64,000 nucleotides of DNA from Tsukamurella sp. M9C (lineage in GTDB: Bacteria; Actinomycetota; Actinomycetes; Mycobacteriales; Mycobacteriaceae): NCBI RefSeq assembly GCF_020169415.1, contig NZ_JAIULG010000020.1, forward strand, positions 1-64,000, given 5' to 3'. Positions 10,169-19,778 of the stretch are shown here, piece by piece. Each line of letters opens with the position of its first letter. The first letter of the stretch is position 1. The position numbers and the translations under genes are program-made. The notes below the pieces were generated by a model that worked only from the letters and a program-made list of their open reading frames with translations, did not search any database and was not told the origin of the DNA.

Positions 10169-10480
10169 TTAGCTCGCGCCTCCGAAGATGTCGATGGGCT
10201 TGCTATCGGCACTCAGGGTCACGATGGCGCGCTTGGTGCTCTTGCGCTGACCGTAACCGGCACGGGTGCGCTTGCGCTTGCCCTGGCGGTTCAAGGTGTT
10301 GACGCTGTCGACCTTGACGCCGAAGACCTTCTCCACGGCGATCTTGATCTGCGTCTTGTTCGCGTCCGGGTGCACCACGAAGGTGTACGTGTTCTCCTCG
10401 ATGAGGCCGTAGGCCTTCTCGGAGATCACCGGCGCGAGCAGGATGTCCCGCGGGTCAGCGGGGATGGTTGCGGTGGCCAT
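10169..10480 (-). CDS. rplW: 50S ribosomal protein uL23
   Basis: 103 residues. [20 protein letters not shown] and the [20 protein letters not shown] segment are typical of L23, the trigger-factor and SRP docking protein at the tunnel exit. One-base overlap with rplD. Confidence 0.97.
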   Translation of the reverse strand: MATATIPADPRDILLAPVISEKAYGLIEENTYTFVVHPDANKTQIKIAVEKVFGVKVDSVNTLNRQGKRKRTRAGYGQRKSTKRAIVTLSADSKPIDIFGGAS

Positions 10481-11133
10481 CAGGCGTTCGCCTCCTCGGT
10501 CTTCGTGGCGCTCGCGATGAACGAACCCAGAGCCTCGCGGCTGAACACCAGATCATCGGCGTCCAGGACGTCGTAGGTGTTGAGCTGGTCGGAGTAGATC
10601 CACTTCGCGTTCGGCAGGTTCTGGACGCTGCGCTGCGCGGTCAGGTCCTCGCGGCCGACGACCACGAGGAACTTCTTGCGCTCCGACAGCGCGGCCAGGA
10701 ACAGGCGCGCGGTCTTGGTCGACGCCTCCTGGCCGGACACCAGCTCGGTGACGACGTGGATACGGTCCTCGCGAACCCGGTCGGTGAGGGCACCGCGCAG
10801 GGCGGCGGCCTTCATCTTCTTCGGGGTGCGCTGGCTGTAGTCGCGCGGCTGCGGGCCGTGCACCGTGCCACCGCCGTTGAACTGCGGCGCGCGGGTCGAG
10901 CCCTGGCGGGCGCGGCCGGTGCCCTTCTGGCGGTACGGCTTGCGCCCACCGCCGCGGACCTCGCCGCGGGTCTTGGTGGAGTGCGTGCCGGCACGCGCAG
11001 CGGCGAGCTGCGCGACGACCACCTGGTGCATCAGCGCGATGTTGGGCTCGACGTCGAAGATCTCGGCGGGGAGCTCGACGGTGCCGTCGACCTTGCCGTC
11101 GGCGGTCTTCACATCAAGAGTCAGCTTGCTCAT
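10480..11133 (-). CDS. rplD: 50S ribosomal protein uL4
   Basis: 217 residues. The extended loop [19 protein letters not shown], which reaches into the exit tunnel, and the globular Rossmann-like C-terminal part are both present. In E. coli L4 represses the S10 operon; whether it does so here is not visible. The start overlaps the rplC stop by 4 bp. Confidence 0.97.
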   Translation of the reverse strand: MSKLTLDVKTADGKVDGTVELPAEIFDVEPNIALMHQVVVAQLAAARAGTHSTKTRGEVRGGGRKPYRQKGTGRARQGSTRAPQFNGGGTVHGPQPRDYSQRTPKKMKAAALRGALTDRVREDRIHVVTELVSGQEASTKTARLFLAALSERKKFLVVVGREDLTAQRSVQNLPNAKWIYSDQLNTYDVLDADDLVFSREALGSFIASATKTEEANA

Positions 11134-11795
11134 GCGCGAGCACCACCCTTCACTGCGGTACGGACCATCACGAGGCCGCCCTTGCGGCCGGGGATGGCGC
11201 CCTTGATCAGCAGGACGCCGGCCTCGGCGTCCACCTTGAACACGGACAGGTTCTGCGTGGTGACGTTGTCCGAGCCCATGCGGCCGGCCATCCGGACGCC
11301 CTTGAAGACGCGACCCGGGGTGGCGCAGCCACCGATGGAACCGGGCGCACGGTGCACGGCCTGCACACCGTGGCTGGCGCCGAGGCCCGAGAAGCCGTGG
11401 CGCTTCATGACGCCGGCGTAGCCCTTGCCCTTGCTGACGCCGGTGACGTCGACGAAGTTGCCGGCCTCGAACACGTCGGCGCCCAGCTCCTGGCCCACCT
11501 CGTAGTCGGCGGCGGCATCGGCGTCGGCGAGCCGCAGCTCGGCGATGTGGCGACGCGGGGTGACACCGGCCTTGGCGAACTGGCCCGAGACGGGCTTGTT
11601 CACCTTGCGGGGGTCGATCGCGCCGAAGGCGAGCTGGACGGCGTCGTAGCCGTCAGCGGCCTGGGTACGGATCTGGGTGACCACGTTCGGCCCGGCCTTG
11701 ACGACGGTGACCGGGACGACCCGGTTGTTCTCGTCGAAGACCTGGGTCATGCCGAGCTTGGTGCCCAGGATTCCCTTGATCTTGTTCTCAGTCAT
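11130..11795 (-). CDS. rplC: 50S ribosomal protein uL3
   Basis: 221 residues. [18 protein letters not shown] at the N-terminus and the [18 protein letters not shown] loop, which extends towards the peptidyl-transferase centre, are L3 hallmarks. Second gene of the operon, 19 bp after rpsJ. Confidence 0.97.
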   Translation of the reverse strand: MTENKIKGILGTKLGMTQVFDENNRVVPVTVVKAGPNVVTQIRTQAADGYDAVQLAFGAIDPRKVNKPVSGQFAKAGVTPRRHIAELRLADADAAADYEVGQELGADVFEAGNFVDVTGVSKGKGYAGVMKRHGFSGLGASHGVQAVHRAPGSIGGCATPGRVFKGVRMAGRMGSDNVTTQNLSVFKVDAEAGVLLIKGAIPGRKGGLVMVRTAVKGGARA

Positions 11796-11814
11796 ATCGT
11801 TTCTCCGCAGCCGC

Positions 11815-12120
11815 TTACTGGATGTTCACGTCGACGCTGGCCGGCAGATCGATGCGCATCAGCGCGTCGACCGTCTTCGGCGTCGGGTCCAGGATGTCGA
11901 TCAGCCGCTTGTGCGTACGCATCTCGAAGTGCTCGCGCGAGTCCTTGTACTTGTGCGGCGAGCGGATGACGCAGTACACGTTCTTCTCCGTCGGCAGCGG
12001 CACGGGACCGACGACACGGGCGCCGGTGCGAGTCACGGTCTCGACGATCTTCCGAGCAGACGCGTCGATCGCCTCATGGTCATAGGCCTTGAGCCTGATG
12101 CGGATCTTCTGTCCCGCCAC
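11815..12120 (-). CDS. rpsJ: 30S ribosomal protein uS10
   Basis: 101 residues from a GTG start preceded by [26 protein letters not shown] and [19 protein letters not shown] are conserved S10 segments. S10 also acts as the NusG/NusE partner (NusE) in transcription antitermination. First gene of the S10 operon. Confidence 0.97.
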   Translation of the reverse strand: MAGQKIRIRLKAYDHEAIDASARKIVETVTRTGARVVGPVPLPTEKNVYCVIRSPHKYKDSREHFEMRTHKRLIDILDPTPKTVDALMRIDLPASVDVNIQ

Positions 12121-12484
12121 GCTGTGTCCTCTTCCGTCAAGTGTTCAAACGTATTGCCAGACACACGGACAGCTGAATCACCTGCGGGAACGTATCCCGC
12201 TTGAAGTCGATCGACGCTGTTCATGTATCAAATTGCTCCGGTCCACGCGGTCGGGCGTGTCGCGCTGGCGCTCATACTCCGCCGTGTGTTCCGGTGGCTC
12301 CCTCGAGGGGAGCCGGGCGATACCGAAGCCGGTGGGACGGCCCCATACAGGACCGCGCCGCCCGACAAGGCAACCCGACCAGTATGCACTGCTCGGGCCG
12401 CATCTTCAAATCGAACCGGTCGATCCCGCCGGTGCGATTCGCGTCACACGCGTCGCCGGGGCGCGCTCTGGAAGAATATCGGGC
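12121..12484. promoter_or_regulatory. Leader and promoter region upstream of rpsJ and of the divergent esterase gene
   Basis: No gene is supported in these 364 bases. The rpsJ leader contains a small perfect hairpin GCGGGA-N5-TCCCGC at 12184-12200, about 64 nt before the GTG. The surrounding AT-richer stretch (12140-12235) is the likely promoter zone, with TTGATA-like and TACGTT-like hexamers, but I cannot pick one pair with confidence. Longer frames here on both strands lack codon bias and are not called. Confidence 0.5.
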
Positions 12485-13498
12485 ATGACCGAACGGAGCG
12501 TCGCGCCGAGGCCGGGCGCGTTGCTCCTGGCCGTCCTCCTGTGCGCCGGTGTCCTTCTGGGCTCCGGCTGCGCGGTGACCCCCGTCGACGGTGCCGCTGC
12601 ACTGTCCTCGGCCGCGGCCTCGAAGTCCCGGGCCGTGCCGCGTCCCGTCGCCGCGGTGCGGGACGACGCGATCCGCTACCGCTACCCCGCCCCGAACGCG
12701 GATCCCCGCCAGAACTACGGCAACCTCTACCTCCCCCGCGGCGCCCACGCGCCGCGCAGCCTGCCCGTGGTGGTGCTCATCCACGGCGGCGGCTGGAAGA
12801 ACCGGTCGAGCGCGGGGTACATGGCCGAGGTCGCGCGGGCGCTGCAGGCGCAGGGCCTCGCGGTGTGGAACGTCGAGTACCGGCGGGTCGGCTCGGGCGG
12901 CGGCTGGCCGACCACCTTCACCGACGTGGGCCACGCCGTCGACTACGTCCCCACCCTCGCCGAGTCCGCGCCGGCCCTGGACCCGTCGAACGTGATCCTG
13001 GTCGGGCACAGCGCAGGCGGCCAGCTCGCGGCGTGGGCGGCCACCCGGCGCACGCTCCCGGCGGGGTCGCCCGGAGTGACCTGGCCGGCGGGCGGCGGCC
13101 CGACGGTGACCCCGCGCGCCTTCGTCTCCATGGCGGGGGTGCTCGACATGCGCACCAGCTCGCGCCTCAACGACCACGTCCGCAAGGCGCTCGGCGGCAT
13201 GCCGGACCGGGTGCCGGAGCGGTACGCGCTGGCGAACCCGATCCAGCGGATCGATCCGCTCATGCCGTCCGTCGCGATCCACGGCTCGGAGGATTCGATC
13301 GTGCCCGCGTCGGAGTCGGTGGACTTCGTCGCGGCGGCGCGGGCGCTCGGCGCACCGTCGCTGCTGGTGGAGCTCGACGGGGCGAACCACGGCACCCCCG
13401 TCAACGTGCGCTCGCCGTACTGGCCGCGGATCCGCGAGACCATCGTGAAGCTGGCCCGCGAGGGCTTCGACGCGCTCGCGGCGAACCCGCCCCGGTGA
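12485..13498 (+). CDS. Exported alpha/beta-hydrolase (esterase/lipase) lipoprotein
   Basis: 337 residues from the ATG at 12485. A signal peptide ends in LGSGC with Cys29; the lipobox is slightly unusual because -3 is Gly, so lipidation is likely but not certain. The hydrolase core has the oxyanion motif HGGGW (100-104), the nucleophile elbow GHSAGG (Ser176), and likely Asp270 (HGSED) and His302 (GANHG). This is the HSL/BD-FAE-like carboxylesterase pattern, acting outside the membrane on ester lipids or acylated compounds. It is divergent from the S10 operon. Substrate unknown. Confidence 0.85.
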   Translation: MTERSVAPRPGALLLAVLLCAGVLLGSGCAVTPVDGAAALSSAAASKSRAVPRPVAAVRDDAIRYRYPAPNADPRQNYGNLYLPRGAHAPRSLPVVVLIHGGGWKNRSSAGYMAEVARALQAQGLAVWNVEYRRVGSGGGWPTTFTDVGHAVDYVPTLAESAPALDPSNVILVGHSAGGQLAAWAATRRTLPAGSPGVTWPAGGGPTVTPRAFVSMAGVLDMRTSSRLNDHVRKALGGMPDRVPERYALANPIQRIDPLMPSVAIHGSEDSIVPASESVDFVAAARALGAPSLLVELDGANHGTPVNVRSPYWPRIRETIVKLAREGFDALAANPPR

Positions 13499-13537
13499 CG
13501 CGCACCGTCGAACTTACCGTGGAGTAAGATAGCGGCC

Positions 13538-14020
13538 ATGACCGACACCACCACGTACAAGATGTGGCGCACGCTCAGCGACAAGCCGCTCGGCAAGCTG
13601 GCCTTCTCCGCCGCCGCGTCGCTCAAGGCGCCGTACTTCGCCTCCGTCACCCCGTACATCTCCGAGATCGAGTACGGCCGCGCCGTGGTCCACGGGCCGA
13701 AGTGGTGGTTCGTGCAGAACCACATCGGCACCTTCCATGCCATCGCGGCCTGCAACCTCGCCGAGGTGGGCATGGGCATGGTGATGGAGGCGTCCACGCC
13801 GGGCACGCACCGCTGGCTGCCGAAGTCGATGACCGTCGACTACCTGGCCAAGGCCGAGTCCTCGCTCGTCGCCACCGCGACGCTGGCCGAGGAGATCGAC
13901 TGGGACGCGATCACCACCGGGCGCGACGTGGTCGTCGACATCGCCGTCCGCGACAAGAAGGGCACCGAGGTCGTGCACGCGAAGATCACGACCTGGGTCA
14001 CACCCAAGCCCTCGAAGTAG
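13538..14020 (+). CDS. Hotdog-fold protein, DUF4442/PaaI-like thioesterase
   Basis: 160 residues. The segment VVHGPKWWFVQNHIGTFHAIAACNLAEVGMGMV (split around residues 50-85) carries the N-H-x-G-T-x-H-A pattern of DUF4442/PaaI hotdog thioesterases, which hydrolyse acyl-CoA esters. C-terminal beta strands (DVVVDIAVRDKKGTEVVHA) complete the fold. The gene follows the esterase by 39 bp on the same strand and may be co-transcribed. Acyl-CoA specificity is not predictable from sequence. Confidence 0.8.
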   Translation: MTDTTTYKMWRTLSDKPLGKLAFSAAASLKAPYFASVTPYISEIEYGRAVVHGPKWWFVQNHIGTFHAIAACNLAEVGMGMVMEASTPGTHRWLPKSMTVDYLAKAESSLVATATLAEEIDWDAITTGRDVVVDIAVRDKKGTEVVHAKITTWVTPKPSK

Positions 14021-14140
14021 GGAAAATTCGCAACTCGAGTCACTCGAGTTGACCTGCGCATCGTCGTTCACTCGGTTTACAGGCGGTGTGGCGTGTGGCA
14101 CGCTACCGTCGCACAGTCTTGCGCCCACCCGAGGAGGATC

Positions 14141-14851
14141 ATGCGCCGCACCATCACGTCGTTCCCGAGGAACGCCGCCGCGTCCGTGGCCGTCCTCGGC
14201 GGCGTCGCCGCGCTGATCCTGCCCGCCTCCGCGCAGGCGGAGCCGGTCGCGACCGTCTCCCCCGGCAGCTCCGTGCTCACGGTCACCAAGCTGGTCGGCA
14301 ACGTCGCCGACGGCCGCGGGTGCACCGTCGGCTTCGTCGGCCAGCGGGCCGACGGCACCCGCGTGGGCCTGTACGCCGGGCACTGCGGCGCCCAGGGCCA
14401 GCAGGTGGTCGTCAACGGGCGGATCGTGGGCGTGAACACCGGCTCGTCGGCGCCCGCGCTGACCAAGTCCGACACCTTCGTCGTGCCCGACGCCCCCGAC
14501 TGGGGCGTCTTCACCCTCGACCCGAAGCTCGCGAAGGCCGCCCCCGGCGGCCGCGTCCGGCCGACCTCGGTGGGCACCGCCCGCCCCGGCGACGCGGTGT
14601 GCAGCCAGGGCGTCTCGTCGGGCTGGCGCTGCGGCTCCGTGGTGAGTGTGGACGGCGGCTACATCGCCACCACGATCCCGGTGCAGGTCGGCGACAGCGG
14701 CGGCCCGCTCATCCGCAGCTCCGACAACGCCGCGCTCGGCATCGCGAGCCGCGCCGCCACGTTCGACGGTCCGCTCGCCCGCAGCGGCTCGCTGTTCTAC
14801 GACCTGGGCTCCACGCTCCGCGCCACCGGCACGTCGCTCGTCGTCGGCTAG
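14141..14851 (+). CDS. Secreted chymotrypsin-like (S1 family) serine protease
   Basis: 236 residues. The start at 14141 is fixed by GAGGAGG just upstream; a frame extension further 5' is not used. A Sec signal peptide ends AQA/EP (about 33/34). Catalytic triad: His80 in YAGHCG, Asp119 in PDWGVF, Ser185 in GDSGGP. Cys60/Cys81 and Cys153/Cys163 are positioned for two disulfides, supporting secretion. No pro-region of the alpha-lytic type is apparent, so activation is by an unknown route or not needed. Natural substrate unknown. Confidence 0.85.
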   Translation: MRRTITSFPRNAAASVAVLGGVAALILPASAQAEPVATVSPGSSVLTVTKLVGNVADGRGCTVGFVGQRADGTRVGLYAGHCGAQGQQVVVNGRIVGVNTGSSAPALTKSDTFVVPDAPDWGVFTLDPKLAKAAPGGRVRPTSVGTARPGDAVCSQGVSSGWRCGSVVSVDGGYIATTIPVQVGDSGGPLIRSSDNAALGIASRAATFDGPLARSGSLFYDLGSTLRATGTSLVVG

Positions 14852-14894
14852 CAGCCCGGCCGGCGGCCGGGACCGGACCGGCCATCGTCTCGTC

Positions 14895-14953
14895 GACTCT
14901 CGAATTCTGTCCGGTTCGGACACGCTGTCCATCTCGGACGGAATCCGAGAGTC
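14895..14953. terminator. Inverted repeat between convergent protease and kinase genes
   Basis: Arms at 14895-14913 and 14935-14953 pair over 19 positions with one mismatch and one G:U, leaving a 21-nt loop. It lies between the stops of two converging genes and probably serves as a bidirectional terminator. Confidence 0.7.
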
Positions 14954-14962
14954 CGCCGCGCG

Positions 14963-16348
14963 CTACTCGCTGTACCAGGCCCGGACAGGTTTCGGCGCCC
15001 ACAGCAGGATCGGGACCAGCACGGTCGCGATGAGGCCCGAGCACGTGGCGCCGAGGATCACCGCCGACGCGGTCGCGACGATCAGCGCCGTGCGCGTCCG
15101 CTTCGCGAAGAGCAGGCCGGCGCCGACCAGGCCCGCGAGGGAACTCACCACCCAGAGCACGCCCAGCGGCACGCCGATCTCCGGGTCCGCGAATCCCGAG
15201 ATCCCGAGCAGCACGCCGAAGATCCCGCACAGGATGAGGACGATCGCGGCGATGATCGCCTGCCAGGGCAGCTTCGCCGGGGCGGGCGCGGCACCGAACG
15301 CCGGGAACGAGGGCTGCGAGCCGTAGGGCCCGGGTCCCGGCCCCGGCTGCGCGACCGCGGGACCCGGCATCGACGCCTGCCCGTACGGCGCGGGCGCCGG
15401 TGCCTGCCCGTACGGCGGCGGGGTGTGCAGAGTCTGCGGGGCCGGCGGCGGGGTCTGCGCCCGCGTCGGCTGCGGCGTCGCGGGCGGCACCGGGCCCGAG
15501 CCCAGGTACGCTGCCTCGGCCTCGAGGGCACGGGCGAAGTCGGCGCAGGTGCGGAACCGCCGGGCCGGGTCGGCGGCCATGCCCGTGGACAGCGCCCGGT
15601 CGAGCGGCGCGAGGCGCGGATCGGTGTCGGCGGCGCGCGGGACCTCGCCGCGCATCTTCCGGCTGATCACCGCGCCCGGCGTGGTGCCGGCGAAGGGGCT
15701 GCGGCCCGTGAGCAGGGTCAGCGCCGTCGCGGCGAGGGCGTACTGGTCGGTGCGGCCGTCGACGGCCTCGTCGGCCAGCTGCTCCGGCGCCGCGTAGGTC
15801 ACCGTGCCCACCGCGGTGTTCGTGGCCGTGAGGCCGGCGTCGTCGTCCATGCGGCGGGCGATGCCGAAGTCGGCGAGCAGGACGCGGCCGCCCGCGTCGG
15901 CGCCCGACTCGGCGAGCAGGATGTTCGCGGGCTTCACGTCGCGGTGGATCAGGCCCTTGCCGTGGGCGTGGTCGAGCGCGGAGGCGACCTGGGTGATGAC
16001 GGAGACCACGTCGGCGACGGGCAGCCCGCGCGGGTGCCGGTCGCGGAGCAGGGCGTCGAGGTCGACGCCGGCGACGTAGTCCATCGACAGCCACAGCTTG
16101 CCGTCGGCCTCGCCGCGGTCGTGCACGCCCACGATGTTCGGGTGGAACAGCGTGGCCGCCAGGTCCGCCTCGCGGTTGAACCGCACGCGGTAGGACTCGT
16201 CCGTGGAGAGGTCCTGCGGGAGGATCTTCAGCGCCTCCTCGCGGGGCAGCCGCGGGTGCGCGACGAGGTAGACCTCGCCCATGCCACCCGCGCCCAACCG
16301 GCGGACCACCCGGAACCCGGCGAATTCTGCACCGGCCTGCATCGACAT
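14963..16348 (-). CDS. Membrane Ser/Thr protein kinase (PknH-like) with multi-pass C-terminus
   Basis: 461 residues. Kinase domain: Gly loop LGAGGMGEV (19-27), Lys41, catalytic HRD (135-137) and DFG (160-162), all intact, so it should be active. A Pro/Gln/Tyr-rich linker (about 275-345) follows. The C-terminal part then has about four membrane segments (PWQAIIAAIVLILCGIFGVL, VPLGVLWVVSSLAGLVGAGL and two more), instead of the single segment plus sensor domain of PknB. The N-terminal 250 residues closely resemble the second kinase at 37.5 kb (both have GGMGEV..V.HPRLPR..ALK). The signal it senses is unknown. Confidence 0.88.
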   Translation of the reverse strand: MSMQAGAEFAGFRVVRRLGAGGMGEVYLVAHPRLPREEALKILPQDLSTDESYRVRFNREADLAATLFHPNIVGVHDRGEADGKLWLSMDYVAGVDLDALLRDRHPRGLPVADVVSVITQVASALDHAHGKGLIHRDVKPANILLAESGADAGGRVLLADFGIARRMDDDAGLTATNTAVGTVTYAAPEQLADEAVDGRTDQYALAATALTLLTGRSPFAGTTPGAVISRKMRGEVPRAADTDPRLAPLDRALSTGMAADPARRFRTCADFARALEAEAAYLGSGPVPPATPQPTRAQTPPPAPQTLHTPPPYGQAPAPAPYGQASMPGPAVAQPGPGPGPYGSQPSFPAFGAAPAPAKLPWQAIIAAIVLILCGIFGVLLGISGFADPEIGVPLGVLWVVSSLAGLVGAGLLFAKRTRTALIVATASAVILGATCSGLIATVLVPILLWAPKPVRAWYSE

Positions 16349-16392
16349 GCGCGAATCCTAGCGGCCACCGCCGACGGCTTCCGGCATACCTC

Positions 16393-16461
16393 CCGAAACC
16401 GGCGTTATTTGCGATCACGCCGCGAATAGCGCGGCGCGGCCGCGATTTCCGCCGGTTTCGG
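16393..16461. terminator. Nested inverted repeat between racemase and kinase genes
   Basis: Outer arms CCGAAACCGGCG (16393-16404) and its exact complement (16450-16461) enclose an inner perfect hairpin CGCCGCG-AATAG-CGCGGCG (16418-16436). Both neighbours are on the minus strand, so it lies just after the racemase stop and upstream of the kinase. A terminator is the simplest reading; a structured leader element is an alternative. Confidence 0.6.
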
Positions 16462-16470
16462 AAGCCGGGA

Positions 16471-17565
16471 TCAGCGCCAGAGCGTCGCCGGGTCGACGGC
16501 CTCGGGGTTCGGCGCCTCGGGCGTCGCGGCGGGCGTGCGCGAGAAGCGCGGCGCGGGCATCGGGGCCATCGCTCCCCCGACCTCCTGCAGGTTCTGCCGG
16601 GCGGCCATGTGCGGGTGCTTCGAGGCCTCCTCGAAGGTGAGGATCGGCGCGACGCAGGCGTCGGAGTCGAAGAAGACCTCGGCCCATTCGTCGCGGGTCT
16701 TCGTCTTCAGCGCGGCCTCCAGAGCGGCGCGCAGCTCGGGCCAGCGGGCCTGATCGAGCTGGTAGGGCAGGTCCTCCTGCTTGAGGCCCAGCTTGTCGAG
16801 CAGCTCGGCGAAGAACTGCGGCTCGATCGCGCCGACGGAGACGTACTTGCCGTCGGAGGTCTCGTAGGTGTCGTAGAAGGGCGCGCCGCCGTCGAGGGTG
16901 TTCACGCCGCGCTCGTCGCTCCAGATGCCCTGGCCCCGGAAGTCCCACTGCATCTGCCCGATGAGGGAGGCACCGTCGACCATGGCGACGTCGATGACCT
17001 GCCCCTTGCCGGACGTGTTGCGCTCGTAGAGCGCCGCGAGCACGCCGAAGACGAGGAACATCGAGCCGCCGGCGAAGTCGCCGACGAGGTTGAGCGGCGG
17101 CACGGGACGCTCGCCCTTGCGGCCGATGGCGTGCAGCAGGCCGGTGAGGGAGATGTAGTTCATGTCGTGGCCGGCGCGCTGCGCGAACGGGCCGTCCTGG
17201 CCCCAGCCGGTCATCCGGGCGAAGACGATGCGGGGGTTGCGCTCGAGCACCACGTCGGGGCCGAGGCCCAGGCGCTCCATGACGCCGGGGCGGAAGCCCT
17301 CGACGATCACGTCCGCGCGGTCGATGAGCTCGAGGATGGTGGCGATGTCGGCGGGGTTCTTCAGGTCGGCCTCGACGATGGTGCGGCCGCGCTTGACGCC
17401 CGATGGCGTGCCCGTGATGCCGTTCACGCCGATGCCGGGGCGCTGCACCGAGACGACGTCGGCGCCCTGGTCGGCGAGGAGCATCGCGGCGTGCGGGGCG
17501 GGGCCGAGACCTGCGAACTCGACCACCTTCAGTCCCGCGAGGGGACCCTGCTTCGAATCAGTCAT
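16471..17565 (-). CDS. mcr: Alpha-methylacyl-CoA racemase (CaiB/BaiF family)
   Basis: 364 residues. It epimerises the 2-methyl centre of branched acyl-CoAs, needed for beta-oxidation of pristane-like and sterol side chains. The family catalytic residues of M. tuberculosis MCR (His126, Asp156, Glu241) correspond here to His133 (AGHDMNY), Asp163 (VGDFAGG) and Glu248 (GAIEPQ), all with the same +7 offset. Length agrees with the family. It shares a 33-bp intergenic space with the divergent hydrolase gene. Position next to Baeyer-Villiger and ketosteroid-type enzymes supports a role in lipid or sterol catabolism. Confidence 0.93.
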   Translation of the reverse strand: MTDSKQGPLAGLKVVEFAGLGPAPHAAMLLADQGADVVSVQRPGIGVNGITGTPSGVKRGRTIVEADLKNPADIATILELIDRADVIVEGFRPGVMERLGLGPDVVLERNPRIVFARMTGWGQDGPFAQRAGHDMNYISLTGLLHAIGRKGERPVPPLNLVGDFAGGSMFLVFGVLAALYERNTSGKGQVIDVAMVDGASLIGQMQWDFRGQGIWSDERGVNTLDGGAPFYDTYETSDGKYVSVGAIEPQFFAELLDKLGLKQEDLPYQLDQARWPELRAALEAALKTKTRDEWAEVFFDSDACVAPILTFEEASKHPHMAARQNLQEVGGAMAPMPAPRFSRTPAATPEAPNPEAVDPATLWR

Positions 17566-17598
17566 GAATGCACGTTAACTTGCCCGTAGGCTGGGCGG

Positions 17599-18210
17599 GT
17601 GACCTGGCTCTCGATTCACGACCCCGACGGTGACGTGCGAGCGAATCTCGTGCTCGCGCACGGCGCGGGCGGCAACCGCGACCAGGCGATGCTGCGGCTG
17701 CTCGGCGAGGAACTCGCGCAGCGCGGTGTGCGCACCGTCCGCATCGACCTCCCGTTCCGGCGGCTGCGGCCGAAGGGGCCGCCGTCACCGTCGGGCCAGG
17801 CGGCCGACCGGGCCTCGTTCGCGGAGACCGCCCGGCTCCTGGAGCTGGACGGCCCGATCCTGTGGGGCGGGCACAGCTACGGCGGGCGGATGGCGTCGAT
17901 GGCCGTCGCGGAGGGACCGGAGCGGCCCGACGGCCTTCTCCTCCTGTCCTACCCGCTGCACCCGCCCGGGCGGCCGGAGAAGGCCCGCACGGCGCACCTG
18001 CCGGACATCGCCGTCCCGACGGTGCTGGTGCACGGCCGGCGCGACCCCTTCGCCTCGCCGGAGGAGATGGCGGAGGCCGCGGCGCTCATCGCGGGCCCCA
18101 CCACCACCGTCGAGGTCGCGGCCGCGCACGACCTGGCGCCCGCGAAGTCCGGCGCACCGGCGAAGGCCGCCGACGCCGTGATCGCGCTGCTGGATCAGGC
18201 GAAGGCGTAG
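17599..18210 (+). CDS. Alpha/beta-hydrolase, dienelactone-hydrolase/KANL3-Tex30-like
   Basis: 203 residues from a GTG at 17599. LVLAHGAGGNRDQAML carries the oxyanion region, GGHSYGG the nucleophile (near residue 95), HGRRDPF the acid, and AAHDL the histidine. This compact cytosolic hydrolase type is widespread and of undefined substrate. The 3' end overlaps the convergent monooxygenase gene by 16 bp. Confidence 0.8.
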   Translation: MTWLSIHDPDGDVRANLVLAHGAGGNRDQAMLRLLGEELAQRGVRTVRIDLPFRRLRPKGPPSPSGQAADRASFAETARLLELDGPILWGGHSYGGRMASMAVAEGPERPDGLLLLSYPLHPPGRPEKARTAHLPDIAVPTVLVHGRRDPFASPEEMAEAAALIAGPTTTVEVAAAHDLAPAKSGAPAKAADAVIALLDQAKA

Positions 18211-19682
18211 TCCTCGATCGGGAAGGTGCGGGCGTCGCGGCGGGCGCCGATCACTGAGCTCGGCCGCAGCAGCGTCGCCTCGCCGTGCGGGTCGAAGTAG
18301 TAACTGCGGCTGCCCTCGCACGCGCCCAGCTGGAAGACGGACCGCCCCAGCCGCGACGACATCGTCTCCAGGAACTTCGCGTTCGCCTGCTCCGTCACCT
18401 CGACGGTGCGCGCGCCGGTCCGGTCGATCTCGTCGAAGACGCGGCGCAGGTGCACCATCTGCGCCTCGATGGTCCAGAAGTAGCTCAGGCCCGTGTAGCT
18501 GTACGGGCTGTGCAGGCTGAAGAAGTTGGGGAACTTCGGCACCGCCATGCCCTCGTAGGCCTGGAAGCGCCCCTCGCGCCAGAACTCGCCGAGGTTCCGC
18601 CCGTCCCGGCCGGTCACGTCGATCGCGGGGAAGTTCTTCTCCCACAGCGAGAACCCCGTGGCGAGCACGAGGGTGTCGAGCTCGTGGACGGTGCCGTCGG
18701 CCATCTCGATGCCGTGCGGCAGCACCCGGGCGATGGACGAGGCCTCGAGGGTCACGTTGTCGCGGCTGAAGGACGGGAAGTAGGTGTTGGAGAAGGTGGG
18801 CCGCTTGCAGCCGAAGGAGTACGACGGGGTGAGCGCCGCCCGCGTCTCCGGGTCCGGGACCTGCGCGCGCAGGTGCGCCTTGGCGAGCAGCGCCGCGATG
18901 TCGTTGAAGCGGTGCCCGTACTTGTAGTTGAGCACGCCGACGGTGCTGAGCACCTCGAGCGCCGTCGAGTTCGCGAGCCGCGCCGCGCGCTGCGTCACGG
19001 GCAGGCGGCCGAACAGGGCCTTCACCGGGCCGGGGACGTCGAAGTCGACCTTGGGCACCACCCAGATCGGGGTGCGCTGGAAGACGGTGAGGTGCCCGGC
19101 GACCTTCGCCAGCTCCGGGACCAGCTGCACGCCGGTCGCGCCGGTGCCGATGATCCCGATCCGCTGCCCGGCGAGGTCGGCGTCGTCGTCCCACTTCGCG
19201 CTGTGGATGACGGTGCCGGCGAAGTCGTCGATGCCCTCGATGTCGGGGAGCTTGGGCTGGCTGAGGAAGCCGGTCGCGGTGATGAGGTAGCGGGTGCGGA
19301 GCTTCTGTTCGAGGCCGCCGTCGCGGACGACGGTGACCTCCCACTCGGCGGCCTGCGGATCCCAGACGGCGCCGGTGACGTCGACGCCGAAGCGCATCAG
19401 CGGCCGCAGCCCGTACTTGTCGGCGACCCGGCTCGCGTAGGCCTTGAGCTCGGAGCCGGGCGCGTACAGCCGCGACCAGTTCGGGTTGGGCTCGAAGGAG
19501 TACGAGTAGGTCACCGAGGCGATGTCGACCGCGAGGCCCGGGTAGTGGTTGACGTGCCACGTCCCGCCCAGGTCCTCCTCGCGCTCGAGGATGAGGATGT
19601 CGTTGCGACCGCGGCCGAGGAGTTCGATCGCGGCACCCATGCCGCCGAACCCCGCGCCGACGATGATCACGTCGTGCGTCAT
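18195..19682 (-). CDS. FAD-dependent Baeyer-Villiger-type monooxygenase
   Basis: 495 residues. The ATG at 19682 is preferred because GGAGGG lies 8 nt upstream; an in-frame ATG 15 nt earlier coincides with that site. The FAD Rossmann motif is GAGFGGMG (9-16). The BVMO fingerprint FxGxxxHxxxW appears as FAGTVIHSAKW near residue 155, followed by a second NADPH dinucleotide motif GTGATG. These enzymes insert oxygen next to a ketone to give an ester or lactone, which the neighbouring hydrolase could open. About 35% of positions look shared with the second copy at 47.9 kb (visual estimate). Confidence 0.88.
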   Translation of the reverse strand: MTHDVIIVGAGFGGMGAAIELLGRGRNDILILEREEDLGGTWHVNHYPGLAVDIASVTYSYSFEPNPNWSRLYAPGSELKAYASRVADKYGLRPLMRFGVDVTGAVWDPQAAEWEVTVVRDGGLEQKLRTRYLITATGFLSQPKLPDIEGIDDFAGTVIHSAKWDDDADLAGQRIGIIGTGATGVQLVPELAKVAGHLTVFQRTPIWVVPKVDFDVPGPVKALFGRLPVTQRAARLANSTALEVLSTVGVLNYKYGHRFNDIAALLAKAHLRAQVPDPETRAALTPSYSFGCKRPTFSNTYFPSFSRDNVTLEASSIARVLPHGIEMADGTVHELDTLVLATGFSLWEKNFPAIDVTGRDGRNLGEFWREGRFQAYEGMAVPKFPNFFSLHSPYSYTGLSYFWTIEAQMVHLRRVFDEIDRTGARTVEVTEQANAKFLETMSSRLGRSVFQLGACEGSRSYYFDPHGEATLLRPSSVIGARRDARTFPIEDYAFA

Positions 19683-19736
19683 GTCCAGTCCCTCCATCGT
19701 CCACTGCCCTTTTTGTGAACGGAATGTCAGTTGAAA

Positions 19737-19752
19737 TCTACGTCAGTGTAGA
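19737..19752. promoter_or_regulatory. Candidate operator upstream of the monooxygenase gene
   Basis: A dyad TCTAC-N6-GTAGA lies 55 bp upstream of the start at 19682, with GTCAG repeated at 19726 and 19742. It is suitable for a dimeric repressor, but no regulator gene is adjacent, so the assignment is weak. Confidence 0.35.
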
Positions 19753-19778
19753 ACCGGGCGCATCCCGCCGCCTCCTAC

